NCBI RefSeq assembly: GCF_001767295.1
Contig: NZ_CP014944.1
Location: 3,658,001-3,722,000, forward strand
Source: Colwellia sp. PAMC 20917
GTDB taxonomy: Bacteria; Pseudomonadota; Gammaproteobacteria; Enterobacterales; Alteromonadaceae
Length of the DNA stretch: 64,000 nucleotides
Direction: 5' to 3'
Made by a program: the position numbers and the translations under genes. Positions 35,400 through 45,217 of this stretch are shown here, in pieces. Below the pieces are notes generated by a model. It saw nothing but the letters and a program-made list of their open reading frames with translations, made no database searches and was not told the origin of the DNA. Position 1 is the first letter of the stretch, and every line of letters begins with the position of its first letter.

Positions 35400-36272
35400 T
35401 TGCGCATCCCTGATAACGTCGAAGAGGTGAGTTTTAACTTAGGTGAACTCACCCTGACTGGCCTAGCTTGTGGTGACAAAAACGACGAGCTAGTCTTGTG
35501 CTTACATGGTTGGTTAGATAACGCGGCTAGTTTTTTACCTATGTTACCTTACTTTAAAGGTAAGCGTGTTATCGCCATAGATTGGCCTGGGCATGGCTTA
35601 TCGTCTCACAGAAGTGCCGATGCCCATTATCATTTTATCGATTATGTTTATGATTTGTTATTGCTGTGGGAAATAAATCACTGGCAGAAAGTTGATATAG
35701 TTGCTCATTCAATGGGCGGGATGATTTCATCAGCATTTTCAGCCGCTTTTCCTGAAAAGGTTAAGTCATTAACCTTACTTGATTCAATTGGCTTTATTAG
35801 CGGTGAAGCCGAGGAAGCGACCGAGCATTTACGTAAGGGGCTGTTAAGTCGTTTAACGTGCAATCAACAACTATCGCCCTCAGCAAAAAAGAAAAAATTT
35901 CACCCCAGTTTAGATTCTGCAATTAAGGCTAGAGTACAAGTCTCTGATTTAAACTTTCAACAAGCAAAGTTGTTGGTTGAACGGGGGATTATTGAAAATG
36001 ATAATGGCTTTATTTGGCGAACTGACCGTCGTTTAAGGAATACATCACCGTATCGGCTAACGTTGGCGCAAGCAAAACAGTTTATTGAAGATATTACTAT
36101 TCCTGTGCAATTAATTTATGGTGACAAAGGTTTGTCTTTTGTACAAACTGGTTTGAAAGAATTTGGTCCCTTGTTTGATAACTTTACTAGCTATAAATTA
36201 ATTGGAGGACATCATTTTCATATGGCTGAGCCTGAGCAGACTAGTAGACATATTTTAGAGTTTATTGGCTGA
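35400..36272 (+). CDS. Alpha/beta-fold hydrolase
   Basis: A 290-residue hydrolase with the nucleophile elbow AHSMGGM (Ser near residue 107), the oxyanion region CLHGWLDNAASF, a later acid (QLIYGDKG) and the catalytic His in GGHHFHM. The start is a TTG five bases after the slp-like stop with only a weak ribosome site, so coupling to the preceding gene is likely. The substrate is unknown; ester or lactone hydrolysis is expected for the fold. It is placed with fadD downstream, but an approximately 240-base regulatory gap separates them. Confidence 0.82.
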   Translation: MRIPDNVEEVSFNLGELTLTGLACGDKNDELVLCLHGWLDNAASFLPMLPYFKGKRVIAIDWPGHGLSSHRSADAHYHFIDYVYDLLLLWEINHWQKVDIVAHSMGGMISSAFSAAFPEKVKSLTLLDSIGFISGEAEEATEHLRKGLLSRLTCNQQLSPSAKKKKFHPSLDSAIKARVQVSDLNFQQAKLLVERGIIENDNGFIWRTDRRLRNTSPYRLTLAQAKQFIEDITIPVQLIYGDKGLSFVQTGLKEFGPLFDNFTSYKLIGGHHFHMAEPEQTSRHILEFIG

Positions 36273-36328
36273 TTTTTTCTAAATGTTACCGTTTATAAAG
36301 AGAAAACGGTAAACGTGGCTAAAATTTA

Positions 36329-36345
36329 TAGACATCAGACCAGTA
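36329..36345 (-). promoter_or_regulatory. FadR-like operator upstream of fadD
   Basis: Read on the minus strand the site is TACTGGTCTGATGTCTA, which fits the 17-base FadR consensus (AGCTGGTCCGAYNTGTT) at about eleven positions, including the CTGGTC core. It lies about 165 bases before the fadD start. Binding is inferred. Confidence 0.5.
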
Positions 36346-36364
36346 ATCACGTAAAAAGAAAATT

Positions 36365-36378
36365 CAAACATCCGTTTT
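36365..36378 (+). promoter_or_regulatory. PsrA-like operator upstream of fadD
   Basis: The site is CAAAC-ATCC-GTTTT, close to the PsrA pattern G/C-AAAC-N2-4-GTTT-G/C. It is 20 bases from the FadR-like site. PsrA controls fatty-acid degradation in several gammaproteobacteria; binding here is inferred. Confidence 0.4.
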
Positions 36379-36510
36379 AAAAAATAAAAATTCATTCATA
36401 TAGAGTAAAATGACGATATCGATTAAAAAATAATACGTAAAATATAAAAGTATTAATCGAATAAAACCAATAATCGTCTACAGTTAAGCTATTATTAGAG
36501 GAGTCGCAAA

Positions 36511-38175
36511 GTGCAACAAACGCAAAAGATTTGGCTTGAAAAAAGTTATCCACCCGGTGTCCCATTTGAAATCGATGCAGATAAGTACTCCTCGTTATCT
36601 GATATGTTCAATAAATATGTTGATATTTATGCTGAACGCACTGCCTTTATTAATATGGGCGCAGAAATCAATTACCGAGATCTAGAGATACAATCAAAAG
36701 CGTTTGCTGCTTATTTACAAAATGATTTAGGTTTAGTTAAGGGCGATAAGTTTGCCATTATGGTACCTAATTGTTTGCAGTATCCTATTGCATTGTTTGG
36801 AGCTTTACTTGCTGGTTTGACCGTGGTTAATGTTAACCCGCTATACACCGCCCGTGAACTCGAACATCAATTAAAAGATTCAGGCACTAAAGCAATGTTA
36901 ATCATTGAAAACTTTGCTAGTACCTTAGAAAAAGTCATTGATAATACCTCGGTTGAGCATGTCATTCTTACTTCTTTAGGCGACCGACTGGGTACTGTAA
37001 AAGGTGCGCTAGTTAATTGTGTGGTCAAATATGTTAAAAAAATGGTACCAGCCTTTAAATTATCAAACACCATTAGATTTAATAAAGTTGTCTCTCAAGG
37101 GATGCTCAAAACTTACCAGCCAGTAGAACTTTGTGGTGAAGATCTTGCGTTCTTGCAATATACCGGTGGTACAACAGGTGTGTCAAAAGGGGCTATGCTG
37201 ACCCATCGCAATATGATTGCGAACTTATTACAAGCAAAAGCCGCAATAAAACCTTTGATGGAAGACGGCAAAGAACTCGTGGTCACCGCATTACCGCTTT
37301 ATCATATCTTCGCATTAACAGCTAACTGCCTGACCTTTTTAACGTTAGGTGGTACCAACTTATTGATCACCAACCCTCGTGATATGCCTGGTTTTGTAAA
37401 AGAGCTGGCTAAGTATCCTTTTACCGCAATTACTGGCGTTAACACTTTATTCAATGGCTTATTAAATACTCCTGGTTTTAAAGACCTTGATTTTAGTACG
37501 TTGAAAATGTCGCTTGGCGGCGGTATGGCAGTGCAGCGTTCTGTGGGTGAAGCATGGGAGCGTGTCACAGGCACACGTTTATTAGAGGGCTATGGCTTAA
37601 CTGAGTGTGCACCTTTAGTAACATTATGTCCTTATGATCAAAAAAGCTATAGTGGCAATATTGGTTTACCGGCGTCATCAACAGATATACGCATCATTAA
37701 AGATGATGGTAGTGATGCTGAGATTGGTGAACCAGGCGAGATGTGGGTAAAAGGTCCACAAGTCATGAAAGGATATTATCAGCGCGAAGCGGACACGGCT
37801 GAAATTCTAAAAGAAGGTTGGCTGGCGACAGGCGATGTAGCTCTTATGGATGATAAAGGTTTCTTTAAAATTGTTGACCGTAAAAAAGATATGATTATCG
37901 TTTCAGGCTTCAATGTTTATCCTAATGAGATTGAAGAAGTGGTCATGATGCATGAAGGTGTATTAGAAGTCGCTGCTATTGGCATAGATAATGACGCAAC
38001 AGGTGAAGCGGTCAAGATATTTGTTGTGCTTAAGGATAAAACATTAACGGAAAAAGATCTGATTAAACATTGTCGCGCCAACTTAACTAGTTATAAAGTG
38101 CCGAAGTATGTTGAGTTTCGAGATGACTTACCCAAAAGCAACGTAGGTAAAATTTTAAGAAGAGAATTACGATAA
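36511..38175 (+). CDS. fadD: Long-chain fatty acid-CoA ligase
   Basis: A 554-residue ANL-superfamily enzyme that activates exogenous long-chain fatty acids to acyl-CoA at the inner membrane. The AMP-binding motif is [18 protein letters not shown] (about 218-235). GYGLTECAP and the FACS motif region [20 protein letters not shown] are present, and the C-terminal catalytic Lys lies in [11 protein letters not shown]. The GTG start is supported by AGGAG 8 bases upstream. The order tsaB-slp-fadD matches E. coli. FadR-like and PsrA-like sites lie upstream. Confidence 0.96.
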   Translation: MQQTQKIWLEKSYPPGVPFEIDADKYSSLSDMFNKYVDIYAERTAFINMGAEINYRDLEIQSKAFAAYLQNDLGLVKGDKFAIMVPNCLQYPIALFGALLAGLTVVNVNPLYTARELEHQLKDSGTKAMLIIENFASTLEKVIDNTSVEHVILTSLGDRLGTVKGALVNCVVKYVKKMVPAFKLSNTIRFNKVVSQGMLKTYQPVELCGEDLAFLQYTGGTTGVSKGAMLTHRNMIANLLQAKAAIKPLMEDGKELVVTALPLYHIFALTANCLTFLTLGGTNLLITNPRDMPGFVKELAKYPFTAITGVNTLFNGLLNTPGFKDLDFSTLKMSLGGGMAVQRSVGEAWERVTGTRLLEGYGLTECAPLVTLCPYDQKSYSGNIGLPASSTDIRIIKDDGSDAEIGEPGEMWVKGPQVMKGYYQREADTAEILKEGWLATGDVALMDDKGFFKIVDRKKDMIIVSGFNVYPNEIEEVVMMHEGVLEVAAIGIDNDATGEAVKIFVVLKDKTLTEKDLIKHCRANLTSYKVPKYVEFRDDLPKSNVGKILRRELR

Positions 38176-38193
38176 TTCTTAATTGATAAAATA

Positions 38194-38229
38194 TAAAGGC
38201 TGTAAGTTTATTCTTACAGCCTTTTTTTT
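38194..38229 (+). terminator. Terminator after fadD
   Basis: The 11-bp stem aaggctgtaag / cttacagcctt with a six-base loop is followed by eight T. The A content on the 5' side may also serve yciK on the other strand. Confidence 0.92.
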
Positions 38230-38235
38230 AGCTCT

Positions 38236-38982
38236 TTATTTTGCTTTTTGCGCGTTAACTCGTTGGCCATTAACAGCCAAACTATCACTCGTCATTAAAT
38301 ACACATAGGCTGGCATTATATCTACCGGTTTTGCTGAATCATTTTCATGTTCTGCTGGGTAGGCAGTGTTACGCATATTAGTACGTGTTGCGCCCGGGTT
38401 TATCGCATTAACACGTAACGTGGTATTTTCGTATTCGTCAGCAATAACTTGCATTAGCCCTTCTGTCGCAAACTTTGAAACGCTGTACGCACCCCAATAA
38501 GCTTTACCACTATTACCAACACCAGAGGTGGTAAATACCAATGACGCATGATCACTGAGCAGTAATGCAGGGATTAACGCCTGAGCCATTAGATGCTGAG
38601 CCGTCACATTAACTTGCATTACATCTTGCCAAATTTGTTGATGTATCTGCGTGTAAGGTGTTAATTCACCTAGCATTGAGGCATTGAGTAACGCGCCATC
38701 AAGTTTACCAAATTGATTAACAATGGTCGCGGTCATATCTATGTAGTGCTGTTTGGTCGCACCCTTTAAATCAAGGGGGATAATGGCAGGTTCAGCGGAA
38801 CCTTGTGCGATGATTTCGTCGTAAACTGACTCTAATTTAGCGGTTGTTTTTCCTAATAAAATAACCGTAGCACCTAATTCAGCGTAGGTTAATGCCGCTT
38901 GGCGACCAATACCATCGCCTGCGCCGGTAACTAAAATTATTTTATTGGCTAAAGAATTTGCTGTTATTTGGTAATTAAACAT
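38236..38982 (-). CDS. yciK: YciK-family short-chain dehydrogenase
   Basis: A 248-residue classical SDR. The cofactor motif is TGAGDGIG (about residues 19-26), the structural NAS (LLNASML) replaces NAG, and the catalytic residues are Ser (TTSGVG) and the YxxxK of AYSVSK. Close agreement with E. coli YciK in ILVTGAxDGIGR, WQDVMQVNV and SKFATEG supports the assignment. It is cytoplasmic and NADP-dependent by family; the substrate is not established. It converges on fadD at a shared terminator. Confidence 0.9.
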   Translation of the reverse strand: MFNYQITANSLANKIILVTGAGDGIGRQAALTYAELGATVILLGKTTAKLESVYDEIIAQGSAEPAIIPLDLKGATKQHYIDMTATIVNQFGKLDGALLNASMLGELTPYTQIHQQIWQDVMQVNVTAQHLMAQALIPALLLSDHASLVFTTSGVGNSGKAYWGAYSVSKFATEGLMQVIADEYENTTLRVNAINPGATRTNMRNTAYPAEHENDSAKPVDIMPAYVYLMTSDSLAVNGQRVNAQKAK

Positions 38983-39141
38983 AGTATCAATACAAATTAT
39001 TTGAAGGTAAATAAGGCAGTAATTCTACTACTTTGACCTATTGACTGACGAGTAATATTTAAAAGTTTTAGCTAAAATGTTAGTTAAAGTTATAATAAAA
39101 GAAGAAACCGCTAGCACTTAGGCAGTTCTTACGGTAAGTTT

Positions 39142-39158
39142 AACTGGTCGAACAAGTT
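39142..39158 (+). promoter_or_regulatory. FadR-like operator upstream of the VolA-like lipase
   Basis: AACTGGTCGAACAAGTT agrees with the FadR consensus at about twelve of sixteen informative positions and is quasi-palindromic (AACT...AGTT). It lies 94 bases before the lipase start. Binding is inferred. Confidence 0.5.
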
Positions 39159-39252
39159 AGTTTTGTGAGCTACGCTTCACGAAATTACAGATAAATAAAA
39201 AATAAAAGCATAAAAAGCTAAATAATATAAAGCTCGTCTGTGGGGAGATAAA

Positions 39253-41673
39253 ATGAAAAAGCTCGTACTTAGTGTTGCTATTGCCAGTGTTCTTGGACTA
39301 ACGGCATGTGATGATGAATCAATTAAAGATGTTCAAAATGAAGTGGTTGAAAACGGCAGTGCCGTAACAGCAACCGCTCGTGTTAAATTTAATCCAAGTG
39401 CGGGTGCTGCCGGACTTTCTATTCCGAATGACTTGATTTTTTCTGGTACCGTTGACGGTACGTTAGAAATTCCTGTTGAAGATCCAACTGATGGTTCAGA
39501 CCCTTTTGTAGCCATTAGTGCGCTAGACGGTTGGTCTATTTCTCAACCTTTTCCTCTTGGAATTGAATTCCCAGCAGGTACCTCTTTAGATGCCAGTAGT
39601 GCTTCTGAACCTGGATCGGTAAGAGTCTTCGAAACAATTATGGGTGGTAATGCGAATGACAGTGACTGTACTGCTGTAGCGCGTGGCCTTGCCTGTAAAG
39701 TTGTTGGTGAACTTGTGTTCATGCAAGATTTTGTTACGCAAAAGTCTGGCGATAATGTTTTATTTATTCCGACTCAGCCGCTTAAAGCAGAAACGACCTA
39801 TGTTATGGTAATGACGAACAATCTTCGTGATAACAATGGTAAAGCTATTGCGGGTTCAACTACCTATGAATTAGCACGTCAAGATATAAAAACGTTACCT
39901 CTAGGTAATGCCTCACAACTAGGCTTGCAAGCTGTTATCAACAGTTACGAATCTGCTGTAGTAGCTGCTGGTGTTAATAGCGATACTATTGTTTATACCG
40001 CTGCAATGACAACACAATCAACGACGCGTGTGTTAAGCACGGTTAAGTCTTTGATGGCTGCGGGCGTACCTCAAATGGTTGCTAATGCTCAACAAGGAAT
40101 TCCAGCAATTGGCGTAGCCGATACCGGTATTTCAGTGGCAAACGTATTAACGGGTTTAATTCCAGAAAGTTTGATCCCATTATATTCAGCAGCAAACTAT
40201 ATTCGTGGTTCAATTACACTTCCTTATTACTCAGCTGTACCTTCTGCCGAAAACCCATTAGCTCCTGTTAATGACTGGTGGCGAGCACGTTGTGATTCTG
40301 GCGCTACACTTGCTGGCTTAGCAGCAGCAAACCCAGCGGCGATCCCTGCTGATGCGTTAGATGCAAATGATGGTTTTTGTATGAATTTTGGTTTACGTGA
40401 TTTAAGCTCAAGTGCAAATCCAGCATTAGCTACTCTTGATACTGAACGTAATTTAACTAAGTTTAATCCTATTCCAGCAACAAGCGCGATGATGCCAATA
40501 GATGTGCAAATGACTACCCCTGATTTAGCTTGGGCTAACCCAGTGCGTGCAAGTATGGGCTTACCGGCATTAGAAATGCCTGAAAATGGTTGGCCTGTAG
40601 CGATTTTAGTGCATGGTATTAATTCAATAAAAGAAGAAATGTTACCGATCACCGGTATATTATCGGCATTTGGTATCGCAACTATTGCGATTGATCAGCC
40701 GTTACATGGTAGCCGTGGTTTTGATTTAGACGGTGACGGTACTGATGAAATTAGTACCAATGAAGTGTCGATATTACACTATATTAACTTAGGTAATATG
40801 CTAACCATGCGTGATAATACTCGCCAAAGTACGGCTGATTTATTAGGTTTACGTTTAGGCATGAACTTTTTAGGTGGTGCTGACAGCGATGGTAACCCAA
40901 TTAAAATTGATAGCAGTAAAGTACACCTTTTAGGTCATTCATTAGGTGGTATATATGGAATGAATGCTGTTGGTTTAGCTAATACCGAACTAAATCCACA
41001 AATTGATGGATTATTCAAAATTGCTAGTACTTCTTTAGCTATGCCAGGTTTAATGTTAGCTAACTTTGGTATAGATTCGCCAAGATTTGAAGGTACAGTT
41101 AAATCTAATTTAACCTTACAGTTGTCGCCTGGTTTTGCTGCAGCAGTTGCCGCAACATTACCTGCTGATTATACTCAAACCGAACTAAGTGCTTTCTATT
41201 TTGCTTTCTATGATGGTTTATCTATTGAGCAAAAAACAACACTAAATGCTGGTTTTGCGCAGTTTACTTTTGCATCACAAACGGTAACTGAATCAGGTGA
41301 TCCTATAGCTTATGTTCAAACATTAGCAGCAACACAAACGCCTACTCATTTAATTGAAGTTGTTGGTGATGGTGCTGATAATCTTTCAGACCAAACAGTG
41401 ACTAACAGAGCTCCGTTTACCCCTATGGGTGGCACTGAACCTGCAATCGCTTTATTGGGTCTGCAAAGTGTTAGTGAAACAACTGAAGGTTCTGGTGCAG
41501 TGAGATTTGTTAATGGACACCACAGTTCAATACTAGATCCCCGTGCCTACCCAGCTTCACCTGACGCTGCGTTAAGTGCTAGAGCAACACAAGAGATGCA
41601 ATCGCAAGTAGCCATATTCTTTGCGACTATGGGACAATTAATTCAAGTAACAGACACAGCTGTTGTTAAGTAA
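39253..41673 (+). CDS. VolA/Pla-1-type lipase lipoprotein
   Basis: An 806-residue surface or outer-membrane lipoprotein. The signal peptide ends in LTAC (Cys19) followed by Asp-Asp. The N-terminal half (about 40-400) has Ig-like beta segments (RVKFNPSAGAAGLSIPNDLI, PLKAETTYVMVMT). The lipase domain has LVHGINSIKEE, the nucleophile elbow LLGHSLGGIYG and a late His in GHHSSILDP. VolA of Vibrio cholerae frees fatty acids from lysophosphatidylcholine for uptake and growth. GGGGAG precedes the ATG. A FadR-like site upstream and a terminator downstream frame a single-gene unit. Confidence 0.88.
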   Translation: MKKLVLSVAIASVLGLTACDDESIKDVQNEVVENGSAVTATARVKFNPSAGAAGLSIPNDLIFSGTVDGTLEIPVEDPTDGSDPFVAISALDGWSISQPFPLGIEFPAGTSLDASSASEPGSVRVFETIMGGNANDSDCTAVARGLACKVVGELVFMQDFVTQKSGDNVLFIPTQPLKAETTYVMVMTNNLRDNNGKAIAGSTTYELARQDIKTLPLGNASQLGLQAVINSYESAVVAAGVNSDTIVYTAAMTTQSTTRVLSTVKSLMAAGVPQMVANAQQGIPAIGVADTGISVANVLTGLIPESLIPLYSAANYIRGSITLPYYSAVPSAENPLAPVNDWWRARCDSGATLAGLAAANPAAIPADALDANDGFCMNFGLRDLSSSANPALATLDTERNLTKFNPIPATSAMMPIDVQMTTPDLAWANPVRASMGLPALEMPENGWPVAILVHGINSIKEEMLPITGILSAFGIATIAIDQPLHGSRGFDLDGDGTDEISTNEVSILHYINLGNMLTMRDNTRQSTADLLGLRLGMNFLGGADSDGNPIKIDSSKVHLLGHSLGGIYGMNAVGLANTELNPQIDGLFKIASTSLAMPGLMLANFGIDSPRFEGTVKSNLTLQLSPGFAAAVAATLPADYTQTELSAFYFAFYDGLSIEQKTTLNAGFAQFTFASQTVTESGDPIAYVQTLAATQTPTHLIEVVGDGADNLSDQTVTNRAPFTPMGGTEPAIALLGLQSVSETTEGSGAVRFVNGHHSSILDPRAYPASPDAALSARATQEMQSQVAIFFATMGQLIQVTDTAVVK

Positions 41674-41690
41674 CTTTAGCAATAACTACT

Positions 41691-41716
41691 AAAACCCTCT
41701 TAGGAGGGTTTTTTAT
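41691..41716 (+). terminator. Terminator after the lipase gene
   Basis: The stem aaccctc / gagggtt (41693-41710) is followed by TTTTATTG; it lies about 20 bases after the stop. Confidence 0.85.
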
Positions 41717-41854
41717 TGCCTTTTTTTTGCCTTTTTAACTTATTAACTTTATTTATTTACAATATGCCCCATATAGCTAATAGATAAATTTATATATATT
41801 AGCTTCAAGTCAATAAACGACTTAGATATATGAGGTTAATAACAGGAGAATGTA

Positions 41855-42916
41855 TTGGAATTTTTGTATGAGTACGGGTTGTTTTTAGCGAAAGCGATCA
41901 CCTTAGTTATTGCGATTGTCGCAATTGTCACGGTTATTGCTTCTTCAGCAATGAAACCCGCCGGTAAAAAAGGTGAGTTAGAGCTTAACGACTTATCTGA
42001 AGAGTTTATCGATGTTGAAGAAGATATTATTCATTACCTCTTATCTAAAGAAGAATTAAAAGAAAAAGATAAGAAAGATAAGAAAGCAGCGAAAGAAAAA
42101 GCTAAAGCCGATAAGAAAGCAGCAAAATTATCAGCCGATAATGAAGGTTCCATAGTTAAAGCTGAAGCTAGGATTTTTGTTGTTGATTTTAATGGCAGCA
42201 TTGACGCACGAGAAGTGAGTGCACTACGTGAAGAGATATCAGCAATACTAACGGTTGCAACCCCTGAAGATGAAGTGTTTTTACGTTTAGAAAGCGGTGG
42301 TGGCATGGTTCACGGTTATGGCCTAGCAGCTTCACAACTTGACAGACTTCGTCAGCATAATATCCCGTTAACTGCATCAGTTGATAAGGTTGCGGCAAGT
42401 GGTGGCTATATGATGGCATGTGTTGCCAATCATATTATCTCTGCACCGTTTGCAATTGTTGGCTCAATCGGTGTTATTGCGCAAGTCCCTAACTTTCATA
42501 AACTGCTCAAGAAAAACGATATTGACTACGAACAATTTACTGCCGGCGAGTTCAAACGTACAGTGACTATGTTTGGTGAAAACACTGATAAAGGTCGTGA
42601 AAAGTTTTCTGAAGAGTTAGAAGAAACACATGTGCTATTTAAAGACTTTGTTCGCGAACGTCGTCCAAGTTTAGATATTGATAAAGTCGCAACCGGTGAA
42701 CATTGGTTTGGCAGTACCGCGAAAGAGCTTGGTTTAGTTGATGAAATTCAAACCAGTGATGATTTCCTTCAGTCTCGTAGTAAGTCGCACAAAATTATTG
42801 CTTTAAGATACGTAATGAAAAAAACCTTAGCGGAAAAGTTTTCAAAAGCTGCATCAATGTCTGTTGATTCTATCTTTAGTAAACTTTGGCAAAATAATCG
42901 TATATTTCCAAGTTAA
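41855..42916 (+). CDS. sohB: Inner-membrane protease SohB
   Basis: A 353-residue S49-family protease of the signal peptide peptidase type. An N-terminal membrane anchor (about 8-30) is followed by a highly charged Lys/Glu/Asp-rich coiled segment (about 66-100). The catalytic domain has ASGGYMMAC (Ser nucleophile) and the general-base Lys in AGEFKRTVTMFGENT. The start is a TTG at 41855 with AGGAG 8 bases upstream; no in-frame ATG is better placed. It is expected to face the periplasm. A terminator follows at 42945-42972. Confidence 0.93.
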   Translation: MEFLYEYGLFLAKAITLVIAIVAIVTVIASSAMKPAGKKGELELNDLSEEFIDVEEDIIHYLLSKEELKEKDKKDKKAAKEKAKADKKAAKLSADNEGSIVKAEARIFVVDFNGSIDAREVSALREEISAILTVATPEDEVFLRLESGGGMVHGYGLAASQLDRLRQHNIPLTASVDKVAASGGYMMACVANHIISAPFAIVGSIGVIAQVPNFHKLLKKNDIDYEQFTAGEFKRTVTMFGENTDKGREKFSEELEETHVLFKDFVRERRPSLDIDKVATGEHWFGSTAKELGLVDEIQTSDDFLQSRSKSHKIIALRYVMKKTLAEKFSKAASMSVDSIFSKLWQNNRIFPS

Positions 42917-42944
42917 CGCATGCGTTTTGAGTGAATAAGATCTA

Positions 42945-42972
42945 AAAAAGGATGCTAATGGCATCCTTTTTT
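42945..42972 (+). terminator. Terminator after sohB
   Basis: The stem aaggatgc / gcatcctt is followed by TTTT and preceded by an A run; it lies about 30 bases after the sohB stop. Confidence 0.88.
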
Positions 42973-43083
42973 GTTTCTTTACGCTGGGCTATTATAGGTT
43001 AATATTTAATTATCCACTTGAGAGAAGTTCTAGAGAAACTTCCGTAAAAGTTTTTAAAGTATACCTATAATTAAGATAAGCGC

Positions 43084-43353
43084 TTACTCAGCAATCAATA
43101 GCGACTTTTCAAAGTCACGAGTAGACTTTACTTCTTTATCGCTTATTTGTGTTACTGGCACATTAATATCAGCTGTTGCTAACATGGTACTAAAGGTACT
43201 CAATTTCATTGAATCAGCGAGACTTTTTTCAGCCGCTAATGTTATTGAAAATTCAGCGACTGTTTCTACTTCTACCAATTCTATGGCTTGAACTTGTGCT
43301 ACCATCATGGTTGCTGCTACTGTTAATATTGCTACTTTATTAAAAAATTTCAT
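43084..43353 (-). CDS. Small secreted hypothetical protein
   Basis: An 89-residue protein with a clear signal peptide (MKFFNKVAILTVAATMMVAQ, cleavage near VQA-IE). The mature part of about 65 residues is acidic, without cysteines or a recognised motif. A strong ribosome site AAGGGTGA precedes the ATG, which argues for real expression. It is divergent from gcvA over about 300 bases in which I see only a short hairpin (43473-43490). The function is unknown. Confidence 0.65.
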   Translation of the reverse strand: MKFFNKVAILTVAATMMVAQVQAIELVEVETVAEFSITLAAEKSLADSMKLSTFSTMLATADINVPVTQISDKEVKSTRDFEKSLLIAE

Positions 43354-43650
43354 AGGGTCACCCTTAAATTAAACGATATATCCATATAGATGTTCTGGGA
43401 CCTTTTCTTACTTAATTCTTGAATATGGGTTGGGAATCATACTCAATAGTTAGCCCAATATGTTTGGGATAAAGATGAAGTCCTTCATCTATGAAATGAA
43501 TTCTACGTTAACTCTGGTAACTTTTGAAATGACAATTTATAATGTTTATCATTAGAAAAACTAATGAATAATAGTTATTTATCATTGTTGCTTATTTATG
43601 CATTTATTTTGAATGTTATTACACATAAAAGTTATGGTTAAAGGTGAATT

Positions 43651-44559
43651 TTGTCTAACAGGCTCCCGCCACTAAACGCTTTAAGAGCATTCGAGGCATC
43701 AGCAAGACAGTTGAGTTTTACTCGCGCTGCTGAAGAATTATTCGTCACTCAGGCGGCAATCAGTCATCAAATAAAATCGCTTGAAGATTTTTTAGGCATA
43801 AAGTTATTTATGCGTAAAAATCGTGCTTTGTTGCTTTCGGAAGAAGGACAAGCCTACTACCTTGATATTAAAGATGTCTTTAATGCCATTAACGAAGCAA
43901 CTGAACGATTGTTTGCCCGTGGTGAGAAAGGAGCGATAACCGTTAGCACACAACCAAGCTTTGCTATTCAGTGGTTGGTGCCAAGATTAAATGCTTTTTA
44001 TGCTTTACATCCTGATATTGATGTTCGCATTAAAGCGGTAGATCAACCTGAGAATTCATTGACGGGTGATGTTGATGTAGCGATATATTTTGGCCGCGGT
44101 CATTGGGCTGACATTGATGCAGAACAATTACAAAAAGAATACCTTATTCCTGTTTGTTCACCTTTATTGTTGCAAGGTAAAAAGCCACTCGATAAAGTCG
44201 AAGATTTGATCAACCATACTTTATTGCATGATACTTCTCGCCGTGACTGGAAACGATGGTTCAAACAAGTAAACGTTAAAGCAACCAACGTCAATCATGG
44301 ACCCATATTCAGTCATTCCGCTATGGTTGTTCAGGCGGCAATGCATGGGCAAGGTGTCGCCTTAGCGCATAGTTTCCTGGCGAAACCTGATATTGATGCC
44401 GGTAGGCTTATATGTCCCTTTGAAGATGTTTTAGAAAGTAAAAATGCCTACTACGTCGTGTGTCGAGACCGGCAAGTTGATTTAGGTAAAATTGCAGCAT
44501 TTCGTGAATGGGTGCTTGATACGGTTGCCCAAGACCAAGAAAAATTAAATGACCAATAA
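43651..44559 (+). CDS. gcvA: LysR-family regulator GcvA
   Basis: A 302-residue LysR-type regulator. The N-terminal winged helix-turn-helix has RLPPLNALRAFEASARQLSF and AAEELFVTQAAISHQIKSLE, very close to GcvA, which controls the glycine-cleavage genes. The effector domain (about 92-295) includes DVDVAIYFGRG. The start is TTG at 43651, supported by AAGGTGA 5 bases before. It is followed by ygdD and rlmM as in E. coli, with one hydrolase gene inserted. No gcv genes are in the window. Confidence 0.9.
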   Translation: MSNRLPPLNALRAFEASARQLSFTRAAEELFVTQAAISHQIKSLEDFLGIKLFMRKNRALLLSEEGQAYYLDIKDVFNAINEATERLFARGEKGAITVSTQPSFAIQWLVPRLNAFYALHPDIDVRIKAVDQPENSLTGDVDVAIYFGRGHWADIDAEQLQKEYLIPVCSPLLLQGKKPLDKVEDLINHTLLHDTSRRDWKRWFKQVNVKATNVNHGPIFSHSAMVVQAAMHGQGVALAHSFLAKPDIDAGRLICPFEDVLESKNAYYVVCRDRQVDLGKIAAFREWVLDTVAQDQEKLNDQ

Positions 44560-45217
44560 GATGATTAATCTCACTCCAGATATTTCAACTATTATCAGTA
44601 CCGTAGCAAAGCCTAAAGCTTTGGTTGTTTTTGCTCATGGTGCGGGTGCCGATAAAAGTCATGAATTTATGGAACAAGTCAGTCTGGCTTTAAACCAAAA
44701 AAATATCAATGTATTGAGATTTAACTTTTCGTATATGGATGTTCGCTTGGCGCAAGGTAATCGTAGACCACCCGATAGAATGCCAAAATTACTGGAATGT
44801 TTTTCCACCGTTATTGATGGGTTAGAAAGTGATTTACCCCTTTTTATCGCCGGGAAATCAATGGGTGGACGTGTCGCTGCGACATTGGCTGGAGATAAAA
44901 TAGCTAAGTTTTTAGGGGTAATGTGCTTAGGTTACCCGTTTCATCCACAAAAAAAACCTGAAAAATTAAGGTTGGCACCTTTGCAAGAAACACAAATGCC
45001 TATATTAATTTTACAGGGCACTCGAGATGCTTTAGGTAGCCAAGAAGAAATTGCACAATATGAATTTTCAGAGCGTTGCCACTGTATATTTTTTACTGAT
45101 GGTGATCATAATTTGAAACCACGAATAAAGTCAGGTTTTACCCACGCTCAACACATACAATCGGCGGTTAATGAAATGGTGAAATTTATTGATGAGCATA
45201 AACCAGATGAAACATAG
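44549..45217 (+). CDS. Alpha/beta-hydrolase of the COG3571 type
   Basis: A 222-residue predicted hydrolase. FAHGAGADKSHEFM is the oxyanion segment, GKSMGGRVAA carries the Ser nucleophile, ILQGTRDALG the acid, and DGDHNLKP the catalytic His. This short-lid arrangement is typical of the KANL3/Tex30-like bacterial hydrolases; the substrate is unknown. The start overlaps the end of gcvA by 11 bases and its own end overlaps ygdD, so gcvA, this gene, ygdD and rlmM appear to form one coupled transcript. Confidence 0.82.
   Translation: MTNKMINLTPDISTIISTVAKPKALVVFAHGAGADKSHEFMEQVSLALNQKNINVLRFNFSYMDVRLAQGNRRPPDRMPKLLECFSTVIDGLESDLPLFIAGKSMGGRVAATLAGDKIAKFLGVMCLGYPFHPQKKPEKLRLAPLQETQMPILILQGTRDALGSQEEIAQYEFSERCHCIFFTDGDHNLKPRIKSGFTHAQHIQSAVNEMVKFIDEHKPDET

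Noticed and set aside
40227-40652. Antisense open frame inside the lipase gene
   Set aside because: Same reason: full overlap with a well-supported gene, no start signal, implausible composition.
43354-43650. Possible small RNA or glycine riboswitch near gcvA
   Set aside because: No riboswitch-like conserved core seen; only a short hairpin with a 4-base loop and no terminator.
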